Positions 37,805 through 46,750 are shown, numbered from the stretch's first letter. The stretch: DNA of 64,000 nucleotides from Paucilactobacillus oligofermentans DSM 15707 = LMG 22743 (GCF_001434315.1 NZ_AZFE01000003.1:124001-188000), one strand, 5' to 3'. Numbers and translations are program-made. Notes: a model not told the origin generated them from the letters alone.

Positions 37805-37877
37805 TGCCCCATAGTTCAGTTGGTAGAATAATTGACTGTTAATCAAGAGGTCGCTGGTTCGAGTCCAGCTGGGGCAG
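37805..37877 (+). tRNA. tRNA-Asn (anticodon GTT), copy 1
   Basis: Acceptor TGCCCCA / TGGGGCA, anticodon loop CTGTTAA, T-arm GCTGG-TTCGAGT-CCAGC, discriminator G, no encoded CCA. 73 nt. Identical to the copy at 37997. Confidence 0.97.
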
Positions 37878-37905
37878 TTTAAATTTCAGTTAAATGAAAT
37901 TTAAA
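37878..37905 (+). other. AT-rich hairpin after the first tRNA-Asn
   Basis: TTTAAATTTCA-GTTAAA-TGAAATTTAAA is a perfect 11-bp stem without a T-run; perhaps a weak terminator or processing signal. Confidence 0.4.
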
Positions 37906-37943
37906 AGTATCGTATTTTATGTAGATAATTGTTGTAAAAAGTC

Positions 37944-37973
37944 TTTACAATGTTCGTCATTATATGATATTAT
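37944..37973 (+). promoter_or_regulatory. Promoter of the second tRNA-Asn
   Basis: TTTACA (37944-37949), 18 bases, TATTAT (37968-37973). The AAAAAG(C/T)CTTTACA string also opens the first promoter, so the whole unit is duplicated. Confidence 0.7.
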
Positions 37974-37996
37974 TATATATGTTGTTTTGAGGTTAT

Positions 37997-38069
37997 TGCC
38001 CCATAGTTCAGTTGGTAGAATAATTGACTGTTAATCAAGAGGTCGCTGGTTCGAGTCCAGCTGGGGCAG
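37997..38069 (+). tRNA. tRNA-Asn (anticodon GTT), copy 2
   Basis: Same 73-nt sequence as copy 1, with its own promoter and a strong terminator downstream. Confidence 0.97.
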
Positions 38070-38074
38070 TATTT

Positions 38075-38104
38075 AAGGAGATTCCGTGAGGATCTCCTTT
38101 TTTT
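38075..38104 (+). terminator. Terminator of the tRNA-Asn pair
   Basis: AAGGAGAT / ATCTCCTT with a nine-base loop, then a T-run. Confidence 0.88.
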
Positions 38105-38190
38105 GTGCAAACAGATGATAAATTACCATAATTTATGAGAGTGAAGTATAATTAACATAATTATTGAAACAACTAGAATAGGGGATCGAG

Positions 38191-40041
38191 ATGAAACATC
38201 CAACGGGGCAAGGTAAGACAACTAGTCACCGATATATTACGGGGTTTGATGGACTACGTGCATTGGCTGTAATTGGAGTGATTGTGTATCATATACTGCC
38301 TAACGTATTAAAGGGTGGTTATCTTGGAGTTCCTATTTTTTTGTTACTGGCAGGCTATTTAGTAACTAATCAAATGGTTGGTAAATTAGTAAATAAGCAA
38401 TCTATTCGGATAGTTAATTTTTACTGTAGACGCCTTAAACGGTTATACCCAACGCTGATTTCAATGTTAATCTTTACCATTACTTACATTACATTGTTTC
38501 AGCGCAACTTATTTTACCAGTTAAAAAGTATTTTTATTACAAATATTTTGTTTATATATAACTGGTGGGAAGTCATCTACGATCAATCTTATTTTGATCG
38601 ATTTGCTGGAGAATCACCATTTACACATCTGTGGACATTAGGTGTGGAGGTCCAATTTTATCTAATTTGGCCATTATTATTAGTCTTACTTTTTAAGTTA
38701 CTAAAGAATAAGCAGCAAGTTGGTCATATTGTATTAGCTTTGAGTATTGTTTCTGCAATCTTAATGGCTGTATTGTATGATCCTAGTCATATTAATCGGG
38801 TATATTATGGTACGGATACTAGAGCATTTTCTTTTTTATTGGGTGCATGGTTAGCTTTTATCTGGCCCGCAGACCAGTTACGAAATCAGTTGAAACCCCA
38901 AGCAAAAAAGTTAATTGATATAACTGGGATTATTGCACTATTGGCTGTGGTGCTGCTGTATTTTGTACTTCCAGGTGAAGCAGCATTTACATACTATGGT
39001 GGTATGTTTATTTTTAGTATTTTTGCGATGATTTTAATGGGTGTAATTGCACATCCAGGTAGTAGTTTAAGTGCTTGGTTCACTAATCCAATTTTTACTT
39101 GGATTGGGAAACGTTCTTATGGGATTTATGTGTATCAATTTCCCGTATTAATTTTTTATGAGAGTAATTTTAAAAATATCGGTTCACACCCACTGATTAA
39201 TGCAATAATTGAAATTGGAATTATATTAGTAATTAGTGAATTATCATACCGATTTATTGAAGCACCAATAGCAAAATTTGACTGGCAAAATTTTCCCGGT
39301 AAATTAACTAAATTTAAAAATATATCTTGGCAATGGTTATGGTTGGTTCCAACGGTTATTATTCTTGGAATTGCGATTTTTGGAATAATTCAATCACCAA
39401 GTGAAAAGCCACAGTCAGCGTTAGAAAAACGAATTGAACAAAACAATAAAACCATTAAGCAACATAATTCCAATATTAAGTCTGGAAAAGTTGATGATCA
39501 ACCCCCAATCGGAGATGGTAAGGTTGCTAAAAAGTATGGACTCAGTAATCAACAAGTTAAAGCTGCCAAACAGCTTAAAGTGACAGCAATTGGGGATTCA
39601 GTGCTGGCAGATAGTGCAGTTAATTTACAAGAAATATTCCCTAATATTTATATTTCAGCTAAAGTTGGACGACAATCATATGAGGCACCTGAGATTGTAC
39701 AGTCACTTAAAAGGGATGGTCATTTGGCAAATATCGTAGTAATTAACCTTGGAAGCAATGGTATAATTACCGATAGTGATGCAAAAAGTATCTTAAAAAC
39801 AATTGGTCCCGATCGTCAGGTATATTGGGTGACAACACATATCCCTTCTAAAGCTTGGCAAAAACCGGTGAATAAAGAAATTAAAAAAATTGATAAAAAA
39901 TATGATAATGTTCATGTGATTGATTGGTATCAATATAGTATTGGTCATCCGGAATGGTTTTATAGTGATAATGTCCATACTAATGTAGACGGAAATGTTA
40001 AATTTGCTAAGTTAATAACCGGTAAACTATTGAATGATTAA
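38191..40041 (+). CDS. oatA: Peptidoglycan O-acetyltransferase (OatA type)
   Basis: Transfers acetyl groups to peptidoglycan amino sugars, giving lysozyme and autolysin resistance. The 616-aa protein has an N-terminal acyltransferase-3 membrane domain (about 10-11 helices; GFDGLRALAVIGVIVYH and HLWTLGVEVQFYLIWP) and, after a charged linker around residue 410-450, an extracytoplasmic SGNH domain: nucleophile in AIGDSVLADSAV, VVINLGSNG and the Asp/His pair in DNVHTNVDG. Plantarum-type bacteria have two such enzymes with different targets (MurNAc or GlcNAc); which one this is cannot be told here. Confidence 0.9.
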   Translation: MKHPTGQGKTTSHRYITGFDGLRALAVIGVIVYHILPNVLKGGYLGVPIFLLLAGYLVTNQMVGKLVNKQSIRIVNFYCRRLKRLYPTLISMLIFTITYITLFQRNLFYQLKSIFITNILFIYNWWEVIYDQSYFDRFAGESPFTHLWTLGVEVQFYLIWPLLLVLLFKLLKNKQQVGHIVLALSIVSAILMAVLYDPSHINRVYYGTDTRAFSFLLGAWLAFIWPADQLRNQLKPQAKKLIDITGIIALLAVVLLYFVLPGEAAFTYYGGMFIFSIFAMILMGVIAHPGSSLSAWFTNPIFTWIGKRSYGIYVYQFPVLIFYESNFKNIGSHPLINAIIEIGIILVISELSYRFIEAPIAKFDWQNFPGKLTKFKNISWQWLWLVPTVIILGIAIFGIIQSPSEKPQSALEKRIEQNNKTIKQHNSNIKSGKVDDQPPIGDGKVAKKYGLSNQQVKAAKQLKVTAIGDSVLADSAVNLQEIFPNIYISAKVGRQSYEAPEIVQSLKRDGHLANIVVINLGSNGIITDSDAKSILKTIGPDRQVYWVTTHIPSKAWQKPVNKEIKKIDKKYDNVHVIDWYQYSIGHPEWFYSDNVHTNVDGNVKFAKLITGKLLND

Positions 40042-40082
40042 GAGTTAATTATGTAATGATATGAATTATTGGAGGAATCAAC

Positions 40083-40550
40083 ATGGGAAAACGAGAAATA
40101 GATTTTGAAATTCAAGAGATGGCTTTTAAAAAAATTCTAGTAGCAGTTGATGAAGACGATTCAAGTTCATCACGGAAGGCGTTTAATTATGCAGTGACAT
40201 TTGCACATGCAGCTAAGGTTCCGTTGGGCATTGTTACTATTTTAGAAACCAAAGATTTAAATCTACTTGAGAGTATGCAACCAGAAGTACTCGAAGGTCG
40301 TAGAGAAGCAATGCAAGCTTTAGTTAATGAATATGTGAAAAAAGCTAAAGAATTTGGTGTGATTGAAGTTGATGCATTTATTGGTGAAGGTAAACCAGGT
40401 AAAGTAATTGTACAATCAATATTGCCAGAATTTAAACCTGATTTATTAATTTGCGGTTCGGAAACAGAAGACAAAAACAGTATTTTTATTGGTACTCAGG
40501 CAAGTTATATGTCACAAAATGCACCTTGTTCGGTAATTGTAGTTAGATAA
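40083..40550 (+). CDS. Universal stress protein UspA family
   Basis: A 155-aa Usp-domain protein. The typical ATP-binding-type features are FKKILVAVDEDDSSSSRKAF at the start and ICGSETEDKNSIFIGTQASY near the end, followed by APCSVIVVR. The first 14 residues (GKREIDFEIQEM) are an extra leader before the domain. GGAGGA precedes the ATG. Role in stress survival is expected from the family. Confidence 0.92.
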   Translation: MGKREIDFEIQEMAFKKILVAVDEDDSSSSRKAFNYAVTFAHAAKVPLGIVTILETKDLNLLESMQPEVLEGRREAMQALVNEYVKKAKEFGVIEVDAFIGEGKPGKVIVQSILPEFKPDLLICGSETEDKNSIFIGTQASYMSQNAPCSVIVVR

Positions 40551-40552
40551 TC

Positions 40553-40592
40553 AAAAAGGGATACTCCAATTTAAGTTGAAGTATCCCTTTTG
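40553..40592. terminator. Bidirectional terminator uspA / licD
   Basis: AAAAGGGATACTCCAA and TTGAAGTATCCCTTTT with one mismatch and A/T runs on both sides. Confidence 0.9.
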
Positions 40593-40593
40593 A

Positions 40594-41403
40594 CTATAAA
40601 ATTTCGATATCGTTAATAAAAACTTGTGAATAATGTTTTGGAGATTGATCTGCTTCTGGTGGAAGTTTCATATAATCACCGTACATCCTTTTTAAAATGA
40701 CATCATAATCTGCGGGAATCATGACATTTAAATGGGCGAATGGGTGACTAATTAAATTATTCATTTCCTCAATTAGCATAATTTCTTTATCATACTTGTA
40801 TTGGGAAGCTAAGTTTTTATATTGTTGCAAACCTTGTTGATTAAATTGTTGGAAAATTTGATCACGTTTGTGTTTTAACTCGCGAACTTCAGCATATTGC
40901 CGTTGGTTAAGTGGTCGGAATAATTTATTTAAATTTGAATCGGTTAGTCGATAACCCAAACGGACAATGATGGAACTGTCGTAAAACTTAATTTTCGCCA
41001 TTTGAGTAGTTTGTTCACTACTCTTCTCAGGAATTGCATCAAATGGGAAGATATCAATAAAAATACCATTTTTGGCATTATTAAAATTATTTCGTTCTTG
41101 AATTTTGGTATCTAAGTCAATTAATTTAGCATAGCTCATTGCATAGTTTTTATCAGTGAATGGTGTTTGTAAAAAGTATGCCGAGTGTGAAAGAAGTACT
41201 GGCGCCAATTTTAAAAATTTATTATAGTCTTCGCGGGGCATGCCGACATCTAGATCATCATCCCATGGAATGAATCCATGATGTCTAATGGCACCTAGAA
41301 GTGAGCCACCGACGAGAAAATAATGTAATGAATATTGATTGCAAATTCTAATAAAAGTCTCGAAAAGACTGAGTTCTACTTGTTGTATTGGCTTTAAATT
41401 CAA
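40594..41403 (-). CDS. LicD family phosphotransferase
   Basis: LicD proteins transfer phosphocholine, phosphoribitol or similar groups to teichoic acids or surface glycans. The 269-aa protein has the nucleotidyltransferase-like core FLVGGSLLGAIRHHGF and IPWDDDLDVGMPREDY near residues 31-60, with the metal-binding DDDLD intact. No glycosyltransferase cluster surrounds it. Donor and acceptor are unknown. Confidence 0.88.
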   Translation of the reverse strand: MNLKPIQQVELSLFETFIRICNQYSLHYFLVGGSLLGAIRHHGFIPWDDDLDVGMPREDYNKFLKLAPVLLSHSAYFLQTPFTDKNYAMSYAKLIDLDTKIQERNNFNNAKNGIFIDIFPFDAIPEKSSEQTTQMAKIKFYDSSIIVRLGYRLTDSNLNKLFRPLNQRQYAEVRELKHKRDQIFQQFNQQGLQQYKNLASQYKYDKEIMLIEEMNNLISHPFAHLNVMIPADYDVILKRMYGDYMKLPPEADQSPKHYSQVFINDIEIL

Positions 41404-41509
41404 CCTTTAACCCCCTTAAATATTAATCAGTTGACATATTGTTTTAAATGACGCATATTATAGTCTATAAGCCTAGTGTATATTATTATTACCGAGAGGG
41501 GAATAGCTA

Positions 41510-42070
41510 TTGGACACAGATGAACTGCTTACAAAAGCAATTAGTGTATATATGTCAACGTTAAAATCGTTAGATACTTTTATTTCCGAACCAGCCGCAA
41601 AATACTTTCTTTCCTTTGAACAATATCTTATTTTACATGATATTGCGACACAAAAAAAGATTATGTTAATGGATATTGCCGAACAACGTGGGGTAACTAG
41701 AAGTGCGATTTCACGTCAAATTAAAGTATTACTTAAACATAAGTATGTTTATCAAAAGGCCGATCCATTAGATCGTCGTCGTTTATTTTTACACCTCACT
41801 AAGAGTGGTAAAGCGGTAGAAGAAGAAATCAATGAAAATGTTGCATTACGCTTTAGTGGCTGGGTCAATATTTTTGGTGAAGATAAAGCTAGTGAAATTT
41901 TAGATTTTATTGAAGAGTTTGATAATCGAATTGTGCGAGAAGAAGCTAAAAAGAAAAAAGTTGCACAAGAAGCTGAATTAAAAGCGGCTAAGGTTGCAGC
42001 GAAAAAGGCAGCTAAGAAAGCGCAAGAGTTACAAGATGCTTTAGAAAATGAAAGTACAGCAACTGATTAA
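41510..42070 (+). CDS. MarR-like transcriptional regulator with Lys/Ala-rich tail
   Basis: A winged-helix protein of 186 aa. Residues about 40-110 carry the wHTH: IMLMDIAEQRGVTRSAISRQ, then the wing DPLDRRRLFLHLTKSG. After residue 148 the protein has an unusual 35-residue tail of Lys, Ala and Glu, likely a coiled coil or nonspecific nucleic-acid contact. Start TTG; GAGAGGGG lies about nine bases upstream. Divergent from licD, with TTGACA (41431) in the intergenic region. Regulated genes are unknown. Confidence 0.85.
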   Translation: MDTDELLTKAISVYMSTLKSLDTFISEPAAKYFLSFEQYLILHDIATQKKIMLMDIAEQRGVTRSAISRQIKVLLKHKYVYQKADPLDRRRLFLHLTKSGKAVEEEINENVALRFSGWVNIFGEDKASEILDFIEEFDNRIVREEAKKKKVAQEAELKAAKVAAKKAAKKAQELQDALENESTATD

Positions 42071-42085
42071 AATACTAATAATTAT

Positions 42086-42117
42086 TGAAAACTACGGTGA
42101 TTAAACCGTAGTTTTTT
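42086..42117 (+). terminator. Terminator of the MarR-like gene
   Basis: AAAACTACGG / CCGTAGTTTT, then T-run. Confidence 0.9.
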
Positions 42118-42143
42118 GTTATAGTACTCGTGAGGTGATTGAA

Positions 42144-42956
42144 ATGATAAAAATGGTAGCGTTAGATTTAGATGGGACATTGTTAACAGGTGAGAAAACA
42201 ATCAGTGCGCGTAATGAGAGTGCATTAAAAAAATTACATAGTGAAGGAATTAAAATTGTTTTATGTACGGGACGGCCAATTAATGCGATTTGGAAATACA
42301 TTGAACAGTTAGGCTTAACTGATTCTGACGATTATACGATTACATTCAATGGGGCTTTAGTGATTCAAAATACTGAAAAAAAGGTACTAAGCCAACAAGG
42401 AATTTCTAAGCAAAAACTACAGTTGCTACATGATTTCGCAGAAACTAATGGATTACCATTAGACGTTTTAGATTTCCAGGCGGTTTATCCGATTACAGAT
42501 TTGAAACAATCAGTTTATCAAAAAATGCTTAATGCAAATATTGATTTTGTACCAACTGATTTTAATCAGTTGGATAATCACGATTTCAGTAAAGCGGTGA
42601 TGGCAACTGACCCTGCAATTTTGGATGCTACGTTTAAAAAGGTTAGCCAAGAAATGTTTGATACTTACCATATTGTTCGTTCACAACCTAAAATTTTAGA
42701 ATTCTTGGATCATGATATGGATAAAGCTGTTGGACTCGAAGCATTACTCACTAACTTTGGTTGGAATTTTGATAATTTAATGGTTTTCGGGGATGCTGAA
42801 AATGATCTAGGAATGTTAAAGAGCGCTGAAGTTGGTGTCGTAATGGATAACGGAAAAGATGACATTAAGCAACAAGGAACAGACGTCACTGGAACGAATG
42901 ATGATGACGGCGTAGCTCAATTTATCGAAAATTATCAATATTTTGATAAAATTTAG
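42144..42956 (+). CDS. Cof-type HAD hydrolase
   Basis: A 270-aa sugar-phosphate or FMN phosphatase of the HAD IIB (Cof) class. Motif I is ALDLDGTLL (nucleophile and acid Asp), motif II VLCTGRP, and motifs III/IV are KAVGLEALL and MVFGDAENDLGMLKSA. ATG 42144 fits GAGGTGA at -7 better than GTG 42135. Substrate not predictable. Confidence 0.93.
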   Translation: MIKMVALDLDGTLLTGEKTISARNESALKKLHSEGIKIVLCTGRPINAIWKYIEQLGLTDSDDYTITFNGALVIQNTEKKVLSQQGISKQKLQLLHDFAETNGLPLDVLDFQAVYPITDLKQSVYQKMLNANIDFVPTDFNQLDNHDFSKAVMATDPAILDATFKKVSQEMFDTYHIVRSQPKILEFLDHDMDKAVGLEALLTNFGWNFDNLMVFGDAENDLGMLKSAEVGVVMDNGKDDIKQQGTDVTGTNDDDGVAQFIENYQYFDKI

Positions 42957-43267
42957 CTTAATTATTATTATTTTGTAATAATTAATATATAAAACTTAAT
43001 TATTAGTAAAAGGATGTTACTTGTATAAGTAGCATCCTTTATTTCTTTATTTAATAAGGATTGTAGCAAGTGAAGGACAAAAAGGTAAAGTACCCTGATT
43101 AGAAAATATATGATAAAAATTATCAATAATCAAATGTTTTATTACAAAGAAAACAAAAATAAAGAAAATTGAAATGTGCATGTTATGTGTGAGTAATATC
43201 AATCAATTATGATAGGCAATGTTGAAAAAAGACAAGGTAAACATTAAAAAAGGATGGTTATTGGTAT
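42957..43267 (+). other. 311-bp non-coding interval before the Apf-like gene
   Basis: After the terminator at 43009 the interval is very AT-rich. It must hold the promoter of the LysM protein; possible boxes exist (TTGAAA near 43170, TAATAT near 43194) but their spacing is poor. No gene or RNA structure is recognised. Confidence 0.5.
43009..43045 (+). terminator. Terminator of the Cof-type gene
   Basis: AAAGGATGTTACTT-GTAT-AAGTAGCATCCTTT with one G-T pair. Confidence 0.8.
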
Positions 43268-43849
43268 ATGACTTCACGTAAAAATGTTTTAAAATATTCA
43301 GTTGCTACTTTGGGTGCCGTTGCACTTGGTGTTGTAGCAACAACTGCCACAGCAAACGCTGACGAAATTTATACAGTTCAAAAGGGCGATACACTTTCAG
43401 AAATCGCTGTTAAGTACACACAAACAACCGATACAGTTGATGCAATTGCACAAAAGAATAGTATTTCAAATATCGATTTCATCATGACTGGACAAAAGTT
43501 ACTTATTACAAGTGATGGTCAAGTTCGTGAAGCAACTGAAGCTGAAGTAGCATCAACTCCTGCAGTAGATGATTCAGCTGATAATACAGCAAATAGTACT
43601 TCAAGTTACCAAAGTACCGCTAATGGTGACGAAGCATCAGCTAAAGACTGGATTGCTAATAAAGAATCTGGTGGCTCATATACAGCTTCAAATGGTCAAT
43701 TTGTTGGTAAATATCAGTTAAGTGCATCATATTTAAATGGTGATTACTCAGCTGCTAACCAAGAACGCGTTGCAGATCAATATGTTTCTAGTCGTTATGG
43801 TTCATGGACTGCTGCTAAGTCATTCTGGCTAGCTAATGGTTGGTACTAA
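43268..43849 (+). CDS. Secreted LysM protein with Apf-type C-terminal domain
   Basis: A 193-aa secreted cell-wall protein. Signal peptide residues 1-31 (cleavage after ANA, before DEIY), one LysM peptidoglycan-binding domain (about 35-80: VQKGDTLSEIAVKY), a Ser/Thr/Ala linker, then a transglycosylase-like domain of the aggregation-promoting factor type: AKDWIANKESGGSYTASNG with a candidate catalytic Glu, GKYQLSASYLNGDYSAANQE and a final SRYGSWTAAKSFWLANGWY. Codon use suggests high expression. Wall remodelling or surface coating is the likely role. Confidence 0.93.
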   Translation: MTSRKNVLKYSVATLGAVALGVVATTATANADEIYTVQKGDTLSEIAVKYTQTTDTVDAIAQKNSISNIDFIMTGQKLLITSDGQVREATEAEVASTPAVDDSADNTANSTSSYQSTANGDEASAKDWIANKESGGSYTASNGQFVGKYQLSASYLNGDYSAANQERVADQYVSSRYGSWTAAKSFWLANGWY

Positions 43850-43863
43850 AATTTAAATTAATT

Positions 43864-43891
43864 ATGAATGTCTCTTAGGAGGCATTTTTTT
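43864..43891 (+). terminator. Terminator of the LysM/Apf-like gene
   Basis: AATGTCTC-TTAG-GAGGCATT, then eight T. Confidence 0.85.
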
Positions 43892-43955
43892 TGTAGTTAT
43901 ACCTCAAATAGTACCAAAATGGTGCACAATATGGTAATATTGAATGTGCATAAAC

Positions 43956-44325
43956 GGGGATGTTTATGGATTCGACTGGTATGGGTTGAGATTTGACTGC
44001 GTTTCGAAGGTTGCGTCTTCGTTAAAACGCTCAGTTTAAATTATAACTGCAAAAAATAATACAAACAATTTCGCTTTAGCTGCTTAATACCAGCGAGTGA
44101 AGATCCAGCCAGGTTTGCTCATGGCTTGATACTGGGTCTAAAAATTAAGTGAGCTCACGCTTATTGCTCCAGTCAGAAGTGATAAGAAGAGATTAATCGG
44201 ACTAGTTAATCATGTTGGCCCTGATCAGCGGCGAATTGGTTAGCAAATTTCAAATAGTTGATTTATGAACGTAGACGTCAGATTGGCAACATGCTAGGAC
44301 AGGGGTTCGACTCCCCTCATCTCCA
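43956..44325 (+). ncRNA. ssrA: tmRNA
   Basis: Transfer-messenger RNA for ribosome rescue. The 5' GGGGATG pairs with the 3' CATCTCC (discriminator A, no CCA encoded); the T-arm is CAGGGGTTCGACTCCCCT near the 3' end. The reading frame 44049-44087 encodes the tag AKNNTNNFALAA and ends in TAA. An extended -10 TGG-TAATAT is at 43932-43940. It works with smpB at 21436. No integrase or prophage remains at its 3' end, a frequent integration site. Confidence 0.97.
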
Positions 44326-44343
44326 TAATGAGTATTTCAAAAA

Positions 44344-44392
44344 TGTGTTATAACTACTGATTATTCAGTGGCTATGACGCATTTTTTATTTT
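44344..44392 (+). terminator. Terminator of tmRNA
   Basis: A 19-bp stem with several G-T pairs, loop TTAT, followed by T-run. Confidence 0.85.
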
Positions 44393-44409
44393 AATAAAAA
44401 TCGCTTTAA

Positions 44410-44437
44410 TTGACAGCGCTTACAAAATGGTGATACG
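44410..44437 (+). promoter_or_regulatory. Promoter of the SDR gene with perfect cre
   Basis: -35 TTGACA (44410-44415) with a modest -10 GATACG (44432-44437). TGACAGCGCTTACA (44411-44424) matches the cre consensus fully and overlaps the -35; it differs by one base from the cre of the candidate sRNA. Confidence 0.75.
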
Positions 44438-44484
44438 GTTCAGTCAGATATAAAATTTCTGTCTAAACGAAAGGGAGTATTTTT

Positions 44485-45219
44485 ATGGATAAATTAAAGG
44501 GAAAAGTCGCAATTATTACTGGTGCTTCACAAGGAATGGGCGCTTCGCATGCTAAATTATTCATTGCTGAAGGAGCTAAAGTTGTTATCACCGATATCAA
44601 CGCAGATAAGGGTGAAAAATATGCTAAAGAATTAGGCGAAAATGCGTTGTTTATCAAACAGGATGTTGCTAGTGAATCAGATTGGAAAAACGTTGTTGAT
44701 ACGACCGTTGATAAATTTGGTAAATTAGATATTCTTGTTAATAATGCTGGTATTACGGTTGCTAAATCATTATTTGATGTTAGTGTTGATGATTATGAGA
44801 AGATTTTTAAAATTAATCAATTAAGTGTTTTCTTGGGAACTAAGTATGCTGCGCAAGCAATGAAGGAACAAAAACAAGGAAGTATTGTTAATATTTCATC
44901 ATTGAATGGCTTAGTTGGCGGTGCAATTGGGTATACAGATACTAAATTTGCAGTCCGTGGGTTTACGAAGGCAGCTGCCTTAGAGTTAGCTCATTATGGC
45001 ATCAGAGTTAATTCAATTCATCCGGGGGTTATTTCTACTCCAATGATTCATCAAGGTGGAACTGAAGATAAAGTAGCTCAGTTTGCTAAAATGATTCCAA
45101 TCCAACGAATTGCGGAACCAGAAGAAGTTTCAAAGATGGTTTTATTTGTAGCCTCCGATGATGCTAGTTATTCTACCGGTTCGGAATTTGTTATTGACGG
45201 TGGAATTAGCGCTCAGTAA
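44485..45219 (+). CDS. Short-chain dehydrogenase/reductase
   Basis: A classical 244-aa SDR with cofactor loop ITGASQGMG (residues 11-19), NNAG (87-90... LVNNAGI) and catalytic Ser139, Tyr150 and Lys154 (GYTDTKFAV). The acidic DINADK after the second strand suggests NAD(H) preference. Similar to R-specific alcohol, acetoin/diacetyl or hydroxysteroid-type reductases of lactobacilli; the natural substrate is open. A perfect cre in its promoter suggests repression by CcpA on good sugars. Confidence 0.92.
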   Translation: MDKLKGKVAIITGASQGMGASHAKLFIAEGAKVVITDINADKGEKYAKELGENALFIKQDVASESDWKNVVDTTVDKFGKLDILVNNAGITVAKSLFDVSVDDYEKIFKINQLSVFLGTKYAAQAMKEQKQGSIVNISSLNGLVGGAIGYTDTKFAVRGFTKAAALELAHYGIRVNSIHPGVISTPMIHQGGTEDKVAQFAKMIPIQRIAEPEEVSKMVLFVASDDASYSTGSEFVIDGGISAQ

Positions 45220-45240
45220 TTATTAAATTATTCACTTAAA

Positions 45241-45278
45241 ACAATATTATGAAGTTTAATTCTAATATTGTTTTTTAT
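45241..45278 (+). terminator. Terminator of the SDR gene
   Basis: ACAATATTA / TAATATTGT with a 13-base loop and T-run. Confidence 0.75.
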
Positions 45279-45327
45279 TTTAAAAAAATACTAGGATGTC
45301 CAATGACAGCCTAGTAGAGTGCAATTA

Positions 45328-46731
45328 TTATTTTGAAATTTTAATTTGACGATTTAATGATATAACTAAAATTATGACAACAATTATGATGCCAAGATTA
45401 GTCCACATGGCAATTTGATTACCCATTAATGTCTGATGAATTGTGTTATGGTCGGGGAGTAAGCGTGAACCTGTAGCCAACATCACTGCCATAATCGTGG
45501 TACCCAGAGAACCGGAGTATTGTTGGAGAGTATTGAAGATTGCATTGGCATCTCCAATTTGAGATTTAGTTACCTCTTGCAATCCGAATGTTAACGAGTT
45601 ATTGAATATAAAACTAAAGCCAATCATATAGAAAACATTGAAAATGATAATTGTTAAAACATTCAAGTGCTGTGCAAAAATGGCAAAGCATAGGGTCGAT
45701 AATAGTAAGAACAAGGCTCCGATGACGAGCGGCTTGTTAAAGCCGACTCGATCCATAAAGTTACCCGCTAATGGTGATAATACGGCTGACACCAAACTAC
45801 CTGTTAATAAAAGCATACCTGATACTAATGAATCTTTTCCTAATGCCAGTTGAGCAAAATTAGGGAGTAAGAAAGCCATCCCGATTTGCACAAATTGAAT
45901 CAAAAAATAAATTGCTAACACCTTAGCAAAAATTGAATTTTTAAAAACGTTTAATTGAAGTAACGGGTCAGAATCTTTGGCACTTAATTTTACAAACCCA
46001 TAAATTGCAATTAGGGCAACTAAAACAGGAATGTAAAATTGAGGGTTGGTGAAACCATGTTGACCTGCGCTATTAAAGCCAAGTGCAATTAACACTAATC
46101 CAAGCGTAATTAAGATAAATTGACCCAGCGGGAACGACCGACGATGTAAAGTTTGGTTTTGTGGCATATTGAAACTAGCTATTAGCCAACAGATTGTCCC
46201 AATTGGAATTGTAATCCAAAAAATAATAGGCCAGCTCATTGTTTGAGTGACTAAGCCACCATAGGTTGGACCTAAAGAAGGCGCCATGGCAATGACCATG
46301 CCGGCAGTGCCAGTGAATTTGCCCTGCTGATTAAATGGTATCTGATGCATAATCAGTGAAAAGACTAATGGCATTGCAAACCCAGTTCCAAATGCTTGAA
46401 TAATTCGTCCGATTAATAAGAGCGAAAGGGATGGTGAAAAGGCACAAATTAAACCACCTAAGACGAAGGCAATTCCGCCAATATTAATGATAGTTTTAGT
46501 TTTGAAATTACTTTGAATGTAAGCCGCAATGACCATTGTGGCAGCGACTGCCAACAAATATGCAGTAGTAACCCACTGAACTTGACTAAGAGTGGCATTG
46601 AATTGGCGCATTAAGGTAGGAAATGTAACGTTCATTGACGTTTCTACCAAGACTCCACAAAAAGCTACTCCGGCAGTCCCAAAGATAGCGAGTTTTGTTT
46701 GTTTTGAAACTTGATTTGATTCTTTTTGCAA
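45328..46731 (-). CDS. DHA2-type MFS multidrug exporter
   Basis: A 14-helix major facilitator of the drug:H+ antiporter-2 family, 467 aa. The N-terminal helix region has VETSMNVTFPTLMRQF, motif QWVTTAYLLA and LIGRIIQAFGTGFAMPL typical of DHA2. The start is TTG 46731 with TGGAGG eight bases upstream; an extended opening to 46767 has no ribosome binding site. A palindromic operator on its promoter and a long leader hairpin suggest inducible expression. Substrates are unknown. Confidence 0.88.
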   Translation of the reverse strand: MQKESNQVSKQTKLAIFGTAGVAFCGVLVETSMNVTFPTLMRQFNATLSQVQWVTTAYLLAVAATMVIAAYIQSNFKTKTIINIGGIAFVLGGLICAFSPSLSLLLIGRIIQAFGTGFAMPLVFSLIMHQIPFNQQGKFTGTAGMVIAMAPSLGPTYGGLVTQTMSWPIIFWITIPIGTICWLIASFNMPQNQTLHRRSFPLGQFILITLGLVLIALGFNSAGQHGFTNPQFYIPVLVALIAIYGFVKLSAKDSDPLLQLNVFKNSIFAKVLAIYFLIQFVQIGMAFLLPNFAQLALGKDSLVSGMLLLTGSLVSAVLSPLAGNFMDRVGFNKPLVIGALFLLLSTLCFAIFAQHLNVLTIIIFNVFYMIGFSFIFNNSLTFGLQEVTKSQIGDANAIFNTLQQYSGSLGTTIMAVMLATGSRLLPDHNTIHQTLMGNQIAMWTNLGIIIVVIILVISLNRQIKISK

Positions 46732-46750
46732 AAAAATAACCTCCACATCG

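Noticed and set aside
44326-44484. Prophage or island attachment at the tmRNA 3' end
   Set aside because: No integrase, no repeat of the tmRNA 3' end noticed downstream; ordinary genes follow.
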